A DNA stretch of 64,000 nt from Eremophila alpestris peregrina. Taxonomy: Eukaryota; Chordata; Aves; Passeriformes; Alaudidae. The DNA lies in contig WMCF01000035.1 in assembly GCA_009792885.1 (NCBI GenBank), positions 571,616 through 635,615 of the forward strand. Reading direction: 5' to 3'. The translations under genes were made by a program, and so were the position numbers. Of the stretch, positions 54,201 through 64,000 are shown piece after piece (position 1 is the stretch's first letter; each line of letters opens with the position of its first letter). The notes beneath the pieces are model-generated. The model did not search any database. It was not told where the DNA came from and saw only the letters and a list, made by a program, of their open reading frames with translations.

Positions 54201-56500
54201 ATAATTTTAACTCCCTCTAGAGATCCAAAAAATTATTAGGGGTAGATAAATTCAGGTAAAACTGAATTCCAACTTCTTCAAAATTCCATTCCAACTTCTG
54301 CAAGTGATGCCTTCCCTTGGTCAAGACAAATCCCATCAGGTCTGCCAGAAAGGCCATTTTCTTCTTGGGGCTAGGCTCCCTCCTTGGTAAGGTCAACAAA
54401 ACACTTCCACATCCCCCACCCATGAATAAAGGAACTGAACTCCTTTTGCAGCAAAGAAAAGAAAGGAAGATGAATTGGCCCAAAGGACGAACATCAGATC
54501 ACGTGCTCATTCCCTTTCCCCTCTGCTTCATGAGGTATCCTCTAACACCCAGAGGCAACACAGGGTGGGGGGTGGCCTGGATTCCTTCAGCTACAGCTTT
54601 TGAGGTTCTGATCTGATAGGTTTCTGTGTTACAACATCACTGTAAAAAATAGAAAAATTACCCAAATAAACACTAGGAAACATGACACTTACAAACATCA
54701 GATGGGTTAGTGGAGGGGAGAAGCACCTGGCTGGGGCTGCTGCCTCCCACTGCTATTTTACTGGAGACCAACAAATCAAACAGGAGGCCAGGCAACCCCT
54801 TTAATTCTATGGGTGCATATATTTCAGTATAAAAAACACACGCTATTTATGCCTCATATAGGAGTGTATGTGCAAGTATTCATGAAGAACATAACACTAA
54901 GTTTTTTGTCTGCTTCCTAAGGAACACATGTTCTGCAGCACTGTGGATCCCAACTACGCTACTAAAAAGGAAAAAAAAATAGAAAATCCCATACAAATAT
55001 CCTCTTCCTCTAAAATCCCTGCTCTTAATGAAATGGTTTTTTGTTTTGTAAAATTAAATAAGCTGGCTTCAAAACTCCATGTTTATCCAGGTAGTGGCTG
55101 TTTCTAAAACCAGTATCACTAAAGAGCGAGCTTCTATTCAAGTTATATTCACTTAAACCCATTTTTAAATCCCTACTTCCATCTTTAGTTTTAAATCAAC
55201 ATTCCATTTTGTTTTATGTCTTAAAAACAAAAAAAAAGAAAGCAAAAAAAAAAAAAAAAAACAAAAAGAAAAGTCTCTTTTGGGATCCAGCAGCCGAACA
55301 ACCAGGTTTCCATAGCGTTCTTGCTGTGCAGAAATCAAAGAAGAATCAGGCTGAAGTCAGACTGCTGGGCAACAGGAAGAGAAGCACCTCCTCTCTCTTG
55401 AACCCCAGTCTTCACACTGGCTCCTCTGGGGTCTCCGTGCCTCCTCTCAGGACCGTGGCCGCAGCACAGCCCGCACGCGGTGTTACCTCCCACCATCGCT
55501 TTGCGGAGCACAGTTCAGCCATCCGCTGTTCAAGCCGCCTCCTTTCTTGCTCTCCCTCTCTCTTTCTCTCCTTCACTTTTGCTTTCCCCCTCACTTCATT
55601 TCTGAAAGATGTTCCGGCTGCTGCCACTTTCTTAGCCCTGGGGGAGGGGGCATGTTGGATAATCTGTCATTTATTTAGCATTATTCCTGTTTTTTATTAT
55701 TTTATACAAACAACATGTCTTTTTTTTTTTTTTTTAGATTTAAAAACACCTTCGTACAGCAGAAACAGACACGATGGATCCATGGAAAACAACAGAAAGG
55801 CAGTGCCCGGAGCATCAGATGCATGCAGGGTTTCGTGCATTTGGCTGCTGCCTGTTTGTAATTTGTATTTTATTTTTTAACGTCAAAACAGACATGACCG
55901 TTGCTGTCACTCAGGCACTCCAGAGCTGCTTGCTAAGAAGATATTGCCCTCCAGCTGAGTATCTCCACAAGTTGCTGCAGTCAGGAAGAGGTAGTGTCCA
56001 CCCAGAAAGGAGAGGGAAGAACAGGATGGAAGATGGAAGGAAATAAAGCCATACATTAGCTATGCACAATTAAAAAACCAAGTTTTCTACAGGCTAATTA
56101 TTTGGTGTAGTTAGAAATCCCTAACAAAAGACAAACTTGGGCTCATAAGGAGAGCTCTAAAGATAAGAAACCCCTCCAGGTGGCTGAGTGTGCCAATGAG
56201 AATTAACTAATTACTAAAATGTATAACATGCTGCTTTGGAGCAGCCCTGGGCCCACTCTCTCATAGACAAGACCCAGAAATTGAAGAAGTTTCCTAAGGG
56301 GTGCTCAAAGGCTCTGGTCCTAGAGAACATTTTCTACCTCACTTTCCATTGGCTTTTGCCTTGAACTGAAAGATAGGGTTTTTATTTTTCAAATCTTCAG
56401 TAATTTTGTCTCTGAACTTTTTGATCCTTAAGCAATTGTATGAGCTTCCTTGCAGTTCTTTGAAATTAGTGACTAGTGACTTCTTTTAGCAGCGGCCCTT
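48216..56500. other. Intergenic DNA between the CpG island and CAMK2G
   Basis: This is AT-rich sequence with no recognised gene. It contains a 19-base A run (49298-49316), an A-rich tract (about 55223-55273) and a 16-base T run (55721-55736). A moderately GC-rich patch at 52.28-52.60 kb is discussed in the findings. A pyrimidine-rich patch with a few CpGs (55.43-55.62 kb) has no clear promoter features. Confidence 0.5.
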
Positions 56501-56532
56501 CCTAGTTAACCTTCCTGTGCCAAATTACTGGA

Positions 56533-56538
56533 TTTATT
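56533..56538 (-). terminator. Candidate CAMK2G poly(A) signal
   Basis: This is the first AATAAA that I find on the minus strand downstream of the CAMK2G stop codon. It would give a 3' UTR of about 2 kb, a reasonable size for this gene. No strong GU-rich downstream element follows. An ATTAAA near 57.21 kb and further AATAAA hexamers near 56.38 and 55.87 kb are alternatives. Confidence 0.3.
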
Positions 56539-58525
56539 TTGATCAGTTATAAGTCTGGGTTTTTTTCACGTCTGTTGTCTGTTTAGCATTATCCTGTCAT
56601 GAAAGTAGAGCCAAACCCTTCTTTCTACCATTTCTTAGGTTGCAAATCTTTGTAGAATCTCCCTTATTAGTCTTCCACCTTCTTAATTCCCACTCTCTCC
56701 CTACACAGAAATTCTCTCATTAACATCAATTTTCTTTTCTGGCTGCAGTTTCCTTTTGAGATGATTTACCTAGAACTGAACTCTGCCTTCCAGCTGAGAA
56801 GAAACCACTAATTTCTATTTAAGCATTCTTACACACCTCATTCATTCTTCATCCTTAGCTTTCACTGCACATGGGATAACACTGCTCCAAAATGATTCAG
56901 TGCATTCAGATGGAGGCTGCCCACACTGACCCCATTTGTAATTGCTTGTTGGATACACCTCCTCCAGAACACAGAAATGCATACAAATACTTCAAATTCT
57001 ATTAGCTTACAGGGTATTTTTAAATATTATTTTAACCAACATTTTGTGGTTTGGAAATAGCTTCTGCTCTGCAGTTTTCAGGAACCCTCCAGCACATACT
57101 TTTGGAGGGCTTCAGCATTTCTATAGCCAAGAAACATACCTCTTCTGCAGCAGACTTTCCATTCCTAGCTTTCCTCAGAACTCCTAGGCATAGCCACTGA
57201 GCCACATTGATCTTTAATTTAATAATTTCTTCTGCATCTTTTTTTTTTTTGGACAGATGTCCAAATCCAGGACAGATGTTTCCCTAAACATTTTTGTGAT
57301 GAAATCTGATGCAAGTATTTTTTTTTTTCCTGCAAAGGCTTTATCCTTCTCACTGCCTTACTCCCCGGAAATTCAGCTGATTTTCCAGCTCTCTTGAAAG
57401 CTTCCCTGCTTCTGGTGCCCCCAACTGGCTTTTGCTTTGTAAATTCCATCTGTGACCTCTGCAGCTTGCTTGTGATAGTTCACATTCCTTCCCATTGCCT
57501 TCAGCAGGGTTGAATACCTCACAACACACAAACTGCTCTTGGCTTAGTCCCAAGTTGTTCACAGAACTAGGACTCAAGTAGCAACTGTACTTGAGTGGTT
57601 CATCCTTAAATGACCACATTAAAAAAAGGTTGCCTCCCAATGCTAGATATGTGTTGTGTTTCCCTTAAATAGAAAATATTTAGTAAAAAGTTCCTAAGAT
57701 TAGGACACTTTGAGGTATAAAATGAATGTGACATATATTTCAGCATAAAACAAAAGGATGCAGAAAGACTTTGTACATCTAATTAAAAAAAAAAACACTA
57801 ATGCAATAAACCAGAATGCCTTAATGCTGAAGAAGAAAATAGATCTGATGTCCTTCAGGAGCAAACAACAACCATTTCTTAGTGACATATTTTAGCATCT
57901 AAGTTTCTTCCAATGCAGAATTGTGGCAAGTTAATTGGGGGGATATTTTAAATTCTCTGATATTATTATTTGTTTAGATTCTTTTCCCTTCTGAGTTTTC
58001 TCAACATGGTACATTATATAGCTTTTGCCTATCAGAAAATCAGTGGTAAAATTTCTATCAATAAACCCTTACCCCTTACAGCATAGAAATTTTTCTGTAT
58101 GGCTTCTACAATATCCTTTCTAGAAGATGATATAATCAGCAAAAGAGTCCTCTGAAATGACCCCCAGCATGGGAAGGTAGATGTGAAAGGGCCAACCTAT
58201 GCACAGCGTGAGATACTGTTCCTCTTTGCTCTGGATTAGCTGTTTGTCCAAGCACAGACCTGAGCACCTGGGAGGAAGCACAGCTGCTACAAGTGTACCT
58301 ATGTCCAGGAACAGCTGTCTGGCACATGATTCCCATTTGCCAGAAGTGGCAGATAACCCTACTGAGTCCAGAGGACAGGACTTAAAGCCATCTACAAGCC
58401 AAAGTTTTCAGCCTACAGACAACTAAATATGGTTCCCTCATATCCAGCTAAAGAGCCTTGAGTGCTGAATTCCCACAGCACTGTGATGTACTCCTTCCCT
58501 GAGAGCACATACCCGTATTTGATCC
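56539..58525 (-). other. CAMK2G: Presumed CAMK2G 3' untranslated region
   Basis: The interval follows the CAMK2G stop codon on the minus strand and has no coding character. Its extent rests only on the candidate poly(A) signal at 56533-56538. T-rich tracts on the plus strand near 57240 and 57320 would be A-rich in the transcript and could cause internal oligo-dT priming. Confidence 0.4.
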
Positions 58526-58758
58526 TCACTGGAGAGGTGCTGCAGGAGCTCCAGAGCAGTGGTAGTGGACATTGAGCCACTTGCCGTCGCGGCGGTGCCA
58601 GACGCGCGTCTCCTCGGACTGCGTGGTGCGGGGCCGGCCCTGGCCGTCGATGTACTGCGTCAGGCGGATGTAGGCGATGCAGGCGGCGTCCTCCCCGATC
58701 ACGTGCACGTGGGGGTTCAGGATGGTCGTGTGGATGGGCTTGCTGTTCTTCGACAGTA
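58526..58758 (-). CDS. CAMK2G: CAMK2G last coding exon: end of association domain and C-terminus
   Basis: This exon encodes the last 76 residues of calcium/calmodulin-dependent protein kinase II gamma and a TGA stop. The acceptor is CCCGGCAG, and the first two bases complete a Leu codon split with the previous exon. The hub signature is clear: LSKNSKPIHTTILNPHVHVI, then the CIAYIRLTQY strand, the GQGRPRTTQSEETRVWHRRD loop and GKWLNVHYH. The end, CSGAPAAPLQ, marks the gamma paralogue; as I recall, alpha ends VLPH and beta/delta end in VPI-type tails. The association domain assembles CaMKII into 12- to 14-subunit holoenzymes. This exon is CpG- and GC-rich compared with its surroundings, as expected for constrained coding sequence. 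No frameshift or premature stop is present. Confidence 0.97.
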
Positions 58759-59862
58759 CTGCCGGGACACGCAAACCATCACATTCGTTTCACCACTGAG
58801 AAGGAGCAGCGCCCTACATTCTCCAGCCTCTTCTATATTCTACTCACCTTCCACTGCATTCTGGAATACCACAAAAATTGCTCCTGCAATTTTTCAGGCA
58901 AAGTCCAAGCAATTCTTTCCCCTATCACCTGCTGTTCTCCTTAGGAAGTGCACAGTTACTGCCAGGAATCCCCTGGCCCCTTTTGCCCCCACTTCCTCTG
59001 CAAAGCATACTTGCCACTTTTTCAACATCAGTGCTGCTGTATCTTCAGTTATGGAGAAAGATCTTTCACTTACAGAATAACATTGCAAAGAAGTAATCAG
59101 GAGATGTTTAAGCTAGGACAGCATTAAATATGAACAAACCTTGGAGAAGTGTTAAAATCACTCCATAATAGGCTGCTGAGAGAGACAAAAGTCTCTGCAT
59201 GCTTAGAGAACTATATATTGCCCATAGTAAGGACCTTGACCTAACCCCCAAAATAAAACAGATTGAACAGCTCAGGATTTAAATTTCAATTATCTCATCC
59301 TGTGGAGACATCCAGGAAGGGAGACAAATCCTGTAGTATAAATGATAGCATTTCTCCCAACTCTTTCCTGCCCCAGGCTGACAAGGTGACCCTTATAGCT
59401 ATGTAAAAGGTTCATTAGGTGTTAGAGATCTGAAACCATCCAGGGAAACCTCAAAGCAAAAGCATCTTTACGCCTGACCATTCAGTATGCCTACCCCAAA
59501 CATATATGTTGATTCCACCAAAATCTGATCATTTTTTCCATTTCAATATCAGTAACAAGTCCAGTGCCTCAAACTATTAAAGCTCCTGCAGTCCATGCCA
59601 GGTACAAAACATTTCCACCTGGCAGACTGTATGCCTAGAGTGAAGGGATGTGGGAGGTAGAATTGAAATTGTTGCTGAACAGGCTTTTTGACAGAAAGGC
59701 TGCTGGCTTTTATGAATGCATAACCCAATACCCAAGCACAATCAAGTTCCTGCTATTCTGATAACCAGTAAAAACAAGACCAATTTCCCCCCGCCCCCCC
59801 CAAAGTGACATAAAGGAAGAGTAGAGAGAAAGGTGTTGGAGTTACCAAATCTACCCACTCAC
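58759..59862 (-). other. CAMK2G: CAMK2G intron (1104 nt)
   Basis: It begins with the donor GTGAGT and ends with CCCGGCAG. The open frames inside are chance; nothing else was recognised except a C-rich tract at 59787-59801. Confidence 0.9.
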
Positions 59863-59957
59863 AGTTTTCAAAGTAAAACTTATGGAAATCCATTCCTTCA
59901 ACCAGGTTCCCCAGAGCTTCAGGTTCAAATGAGGTCAAGCCAGGATCACAGATTTTT
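59863..59957 (-). CDS. CAMK2G: CAMK2G association-domain exon (95 nt)
   Basis: The acceptor CTTTCCTTTGCAG and donor GTGAGT flank 95 nt: one base completing a Thr codon, 31 codons, and one base of a Leu codon. The peptide reads [20 protein letters not shown] then [11 protein letters not shown], the central helix and first strand of the hub domain. These residues are almost invariant among vertebrate CaMKII paralogues; TSFEPEALG (with Ser) fits gamma, as I recall that delta has Ala. The phases join exactly with both neighbouring exons. The 95-nt size matches the usual exon structure of CAMK2 genes. Confidence 0.97.
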
Positions 59958-60446
59958 CTGCAAAGGAAAGCAGCACAGGTTTACAGTTTGCATTTGAGCC
60001 CAAGAACTATTCACACAGTGAAATGCTGGTATGCCATTTGACTCACACCCTGTGTCCACCTAACTGCATCTCCCTACTCCAAGAAGTAAGTTCCTGAAGA
60101 CTCAGCCCTACCGTACAAGGACCCCACTATATGGCATTTCCCATGAAATAAACCTCTAGGTTACTGACTTTTCTTTTATTCTCTTTCTGCTCTTCTCGTT
60201 GCCCTCCCCTGTACTTTTTTACAAACCCAGGACATTTTCCTATTGTTGCTCCTGTTGCTGTTTGATACCTGACTTGATATTCATGTAGAGCTCTACTACT
60301 CCATCCCTTACTCCTAACTCATGTAGGCTAGCAAGGATAAAATCTTTTACCATCCCTGACTGTGTGACAGCTCCTCAAACACAGGAGCCAGAGCATCACT
60401 TGCACACAAACTGATAAACAACCTGTCAGAAAGCATCTCTACTTAC
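59958..60446 (-). other. CAMK2G: CAMK2G intron (489 nt)
   Basis: This is a short intron with a consensus GTAAGT donor and a pyrimidine-rich TTTGCAG acceptor. No other features were seen. Confidence 0.95.
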
Positions 60447-60522
60447 GTATAAGCCTCAAAATCTCCATTGTTGATGGCCTCTATCAGCTGCTCTGTTATC
60501 TTAATGATCTCTTGCTTACGCA
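60447..60522 (-). CDS. CAMK2G: CAMK2G first association-domain exon (76 nt)
   Basis: The acceptor TTGTTCACAG and donor GTAAGT flank 76 nt: two bases completing a codon split after its first base, 24 codons, and two bases of the next. The peptide is [20 protein letters not shown] then FEAY, the N-terminal helix of the hub domain that packs into the holoenzyme core. The first codon would be Val if a linker exon ending in G is used. It would be Leu if the 62950-63075 segment is used. Alternative linker exons of CAMK2G are spliced onto this exon, so its phase-1 entry is what any upstream cassette must match. Confidence 0.97.
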
Positions 60523-62394
60523 CTGTGAACAAGAAGAAAGAGCAATTTAGCTGTGCTGAAGAGTTCAGTAGAAATATGATGCTAGTGGGTGCTTCCTACA
60601 AGCAATTTGTAGAGCACCATTAGTCTAGATCTCATAGGATGCTGCTCCCTGCGTTCTGGAGATACGCAGTAAAGACAGTCATCCACATGAGATTAGGGGG
60701 GCAGTGGTATGAAAGGGAAATGGTGATCCCATAATGCAGGGAGAAAGGAAATAAAGAGACCATATTCCATTTTTTCTTCTAGAAAGGTCTAAGGCACCAG
60801 AGGGGTCTCCTGAATGACAGCCTGAACTGCTTCTGGGGAGTCTGACCAATGAATGCCAGTGACCCTGCCCATGTGAAGTACTTGTCTGGCAGCTTAGGAT
60901 GAGGAAAACCTTCACCACAGTAGCCATTTACAGATGGCCACCACACAGATCAAGCCAATTGGAGTACCCCAACAACTTGCCTGTTACCATCATCAATACC
61001 TCAGCTATTGTGAATGCTGCAAACAAGCAACTGGGACATGTAGAGATGGCTTCTGCAAGCTAGAAAGACAATGGCAGCAGGATGGATGGGTTGGATGAGC
61101 CAGGTCCTGGCTATATCTGAGTGTGCACACTGTTCCTCAGGCAGTTAGCTTCTGCCAACCCCTATAGCACAATTCTTTACAGCACTCTGACAGTGTTGCC
61201 ATTAACTCAGCCCAACACACTGGACTTCAAGATGAATGAAGACAAGGGCTGTCTGTCTACTGTTGTTTGGCCCCCATCTGGCCAGCACCTGTGCACTGTC
61301 TTCTCTTGGTTCCCCACAGCAGACTGCCCAGGCCCCATGCCCTCTGCAGTGTTCTATCATCCATGCTGCTCTCAAGAATTCATAGCATTTACAAAGTTTC
61401 AATCAGGCCTGTTAAACAACACAATTCTATTCTATGACTACTATGTGCAACATACCTATGCCTGAGCCTATATGTACAACCTCACATTGCTTCAGCCTTC
61501 CCCACACCTGCAGGCAGACTCCTCTGCACATTATACAGGCATTTAAGAGGTTCTATAGCATTTTTTTTCAATGTTATTAGATAATATAGAATTCCTACCA
61601 CTAGAAGTGCCATTCTTGTGCCCTTCAGCATCTAAAATATAGGTGTCTGAAATGGAACCAGTCCTCCAATTGTTCTCCCTTTGGGCCCTGAAAGAAACTG
61701 AGACTTCTGGAAGTCTCATGTAGGCATCTTAGATGCCTATCGTCAGGGGGATGGTGTTTAAATCCAACCTACCATCTTTAGATGTTCAAGTCAGGGAAGC
61801 TGAATTCCCTTCTAAATGCCAGAAGATGCTACTCTGAAGTGCTTTCCCCATTGCCCACAAGCTTTCATCCACATGTGCACCTCATCCCATCACTGGAAGT
61901 ACAGCCAAAGAACAAGAAGATAATAATCTCATTGGCTATGAAAAAATGTCTGTACCCACTCTGGAAATAATTCAGTAGAATTTTATTACTGAGCCAGCCT
62001 CAGAAACCCCTCAGATAAGGGGATATCTGGCTCATAACAATAAGGTGGCTGGTTTTGCTATGCAGGCTGTACACATTTCCACATGTGGAAAGATGTACAC
62101 AGGGAATGGGTCAAAATGACCCAATGACAGTGGGCTATGTCTGTTGTGAAAAATGTCCATACAAGCAAGTTGTCTGGGATTACTTTCACATGAAGAAGGG
62201 CTACTTGTTGGGCCTCCAAACCATGTCCAGAAGACGGAGTCCATGGGAAAGGCTGCATGTGGGATGAGTGAGGGAGTCTGCAGACCACAGTCACGGTGTG
62301 CTGGCTTATCTTAAGGAAATTTGCATCCCCTTCCAAGGTGCCTTGATGCAGTGCCATCAGGCCTGTCCCTTCAACACTAGTCCATCCCATCAGA
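60523..62394 (-). other. CAMK2G: CAMK2G intron, 3' part
   Basis: This is the part of the intron between the CpG island and the 76-nt exon. It has AT-rich to mixed composition, no recognised repeat, and open frames without coding character. It contains the inverted repeat at 62068-62099. Confidence 0.8.
62068..62099. repeat. 32-bp near-perfect palindrome
   Basis: The 16-base arms (TGTACACATTTCCACA and TGTGGAAAGATGTACA) pair at 14 of 16 positions with no loop. The central TTTCCACATGTGGAAA is perfectly self-complementary. It contains an E-box-like CACATGTG core. It could be a bound site, a transposon remnant or chance. Confidence 0.75.
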
Positions 62395-62885
62395 CTGTGC
62401 TCGTCTCCGGGCTAGAGAACCGGCACACGGGAGGTGACCACTCCGTCCGAAGGACAGAGAGCCTCGGGATGTCATGGGGACGGCATTCGCGCCTGCCGCT
62501 CCCGATGAATCCGCGGGGCCTCCGAACTGGCACGGCAGAGGCACAGGCGAGCGCGACATGCACCAGCACGGACAGCGAGCACGGCCTGCGGCTGCTCCAC
62601 CCTGCTCTGTGCGAGCCCAGGAGGCAGCCCCACCACAGCAGCTACACCGCCGGCCGGGGAGCGCCGCGGCAGCGCTTAGCGGGCACCGTTCAAGGCCGGG
62701 GCCGAGTTTGGGCCGGGCTGGGCTGGGCTGGGCTGAGGCCGGGCCGGGGCCGGCCCCGCTCCCCGCCCCTGCGCGTGGCGCCCCCCCGCGGCCGCCGCCG
62801 CTCCCCACAGCCGGCTCCCGCCGGGAGCGATGGCGCCGGCCCGGCTCGCAGGGGTGAGGGGCAGGGGAGGAGAGAGGAGGGAGCT
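62395..62885. promoter_or_regulatory. Intronic CpG island in CAMK2G
   Basis: About 0.5 kb of GC-rich, CpG-dense sequence lies inside the intron between the candidate cassette exon and the hub exons. It contains GC boxes (CCGCCCC type), a GGGCT tandem run at 62712-62736 and a CCGCCGCCGC run. On the plus strand, GGGAGCGATGGCGCCGG places an ATG in a good context, followed 18 nt later by a possible donor GTGAGG. That could be the first exon of an antisense transcript. On the minus strand it would be placed to start a short hub-only CAMK2G transcript. Neither is proven; the long frames on both strands are composition artefacts. Confidence 0.65.
62712..62736 (+). repeat. GGGCT pentanucleotide tandem run
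   Basis: Four perfect GGGCT units are followed by degenerate GAGGCC/GGGCC units in the intronic CpG island. The G-runs could form a quadruplex on the plus strand. Confidence 0.75.
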
Positions 62886-62949
62886 TTACATCTAGGGTAA
62901 CTAGCATGAGTCGCACTACTCCACTACTGCTACCCAGCTGCTAACTTAC

Positions 62950-63075
62950 ACGGTGCTCGGTTAAGTACAAAGGGAACTACTGGAGTTAGCAAAGGCTCCG
63001 ACCGAGCACGCTCTAACTCCAATGTCTGCCCTGGGCTGTCCCAGGCATGGAGCTTCTCTTCATAAGACTGTGTAG
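62950..63075 (-). CDS. Candidate CAMK2G linker cassette exon (126 nt, phase 1-1)
   Basis: The acceptor is ACGCTTACATTTGTTTTGCAG-like, with a good pyrimidine tract, and the donor is a perfect GTAAGT (62944-62949). The 126 nt are two bases, 41 codons and one base, so the exon is symmetrical and can be included or skipped without changing frame. Of the three frames only this one is open throughout. It joins exactly to the 76-nt hub exon, giving ...VLNRAPL-RKQEIIK. The peptide contains SYEEKLHAWDSPGQTLELER and then ARSEPLLTPVVPFVLNRAP, which is hydrophilic then Pro-rich, as expected of a flexible linker. I do not recognise it among CAMK2G variants known to me. It may be lineage-specific, low-abundance or a decoy. 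Confidence 0.5.
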
Positions 63076-64000
63076 CTGCAAAACAAATGTAAGCGTTAAA
63101 ATGATAAACAAACAAAAATTAGAAAGTAAAATAAAAACCAAAAAAGAAGTACAGACACACAAAGCCTCAGCTGCGGTCGGCACACAGACACGTCCACATC
63201 CCAAAAACTTCTACCTGCTCTCCTGCCTCTGTCACATCACTTGGGCCAGTCACTGCTTGGCAGGGGCCACCCGGGCACTGGTGTAAAATGCACAGCAAGA
63301 ATTACACTAATGCTGGAGGAAGATTGAGGGCGACCTAAAACAGTGGTCGGAGTAGTGACAGAGCAGCACAAGGGCAAGTACAAGATGGGGTTAAAGAAAA
63401 TAGGGATCTCCAAATCACTGCAAATCTCAACTTGGAGGGAAGCAAAGTGGGAGAACACTGACCCTTGCTTGTCAGAGAAGTGATTTGGCACTCCTCGGTG
63501 TACCAAGCAGGGCCTTGCTATGAGCAAAAGGAAGGAATTAATAAGAGAGCAGTGATGGACAGCTCACAGCAAAAAGAACTTCAGGAGAGATCATTTCCCT
63601 TCCATTCTGGCTAGGCAAAACATCTTTCCCATAGCACCTTACAAACCAGCAGTCTGACATCCTTTGACCTACTTCAAAAACAAGTAACAGAGATGCTCCA
63701 ACTGCTGCATCGTATGAGATATTGGTGCTATGTGTAGAAAATCAGGGAAATACAACAGGAAGAGACAGAAGAGGGCACACCTGGTTCTTCCTTCCCAGAC
63801 TGACCGGAACAGAATCAAATACTCCAGATGTTCCCAGCTCATACTAAAGATCCTTCTACTGTTGCTTTAAATAGTCAGGCAGCTAGTACACTATGTCTCT
63901 TACACTGTGTAGGAGAAATGCTTTGAATTCCACCTAGATTTTCTCCAACCTAATCGTTTTTTTCATATGCATTTTCAGAGTTTTTCAGCCACAGGCTCCT
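63076..64000 (-). other. CAMK2G: CAMK2G intron, upstream part
   Basis: This is presumed intron extending past the right edge towards the rest of the linker and the kinase domain. No further exon was recognised. Confidence 0.7.

Noticed and set aside
55700..55740. Strong plus-strand acceptor (T run followed by AG)
   Set aside because: It is a simple T run; no donor or open exon follows that fits a transcript.
55209..55880. 223-codon plus-strand open frame
   Set aside because: It starts in a poly-A tract (poly-Lys), runs through pyrimidine-rich and T-run sequence, and has no recognisable domain.
62268..62916. Open frames of 127-210 codons on both strands in the intronic GC-rich region
   Set aside because: This is the same composition artefact; no frame has domain features or consistent splice boundaries.

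Overview
The window is vertebrate nuclear DNA, and the interspersed repeats point to a bird. It carries CR1 LINE fragments (12.9-13.5, 16.4 and 27.9-28.2 kb) and, at 23.8 kb, a short element with a tRNA-Ile-like head fused to a CR1-like tail. That is the layout of TguSINE1 of songbirds, so a passerine is the best guess. Most of the sequence is AT-rich and CpG-poor and holds no recognisable protein. Nearly all long open frames are chance or composition artefacts.

The only gene identified with confidence is CAMK2G, on the minus strand and entering from the right edge. Three consecutive exons (60447-60522, 59863-59957, 58526-58758) have canonical splice sites and matching phases. They encode the complete C-terminal association (hub) domain and the gamma-type C-terminus. 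The kinase domain and most of the variable linker lie beyond position 64000. A fourth exon-like segment (62950-63075, 126 nt, phase 1-1) joins in frame just upstream of the hub exons. It could be a linker cassette exon that I do not recognise. The intron between it and the hub exons contains a CpG island (about 62.4-62.9 kb).

A strong CpG island lies at about 47.12-48.21 kb. On the minus strand it has an ETS/YY1-type initiator motif and a consensus splice donor, so it is read as the promoter and non-coding first exon of a second minus-strand gene lying downstream of CAMK2G and running off the left edge. By human gene order the neighbour could be NDST2, but no coding exon seen here proves this. 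Positions 1-47.1 kb would then be mostly intron. Several short exon-like segments on the minus strand there have good splice sites and open frames. Three at 33.6, 24.7 and 23.3 kb are each open only in phase 0 and have lengths divisible by three. They are reported as unproven candidates.

The rest is old repeats, homopolymer tracts, a few inverted repeats, and single-copy DNA in which I see nothing specific.
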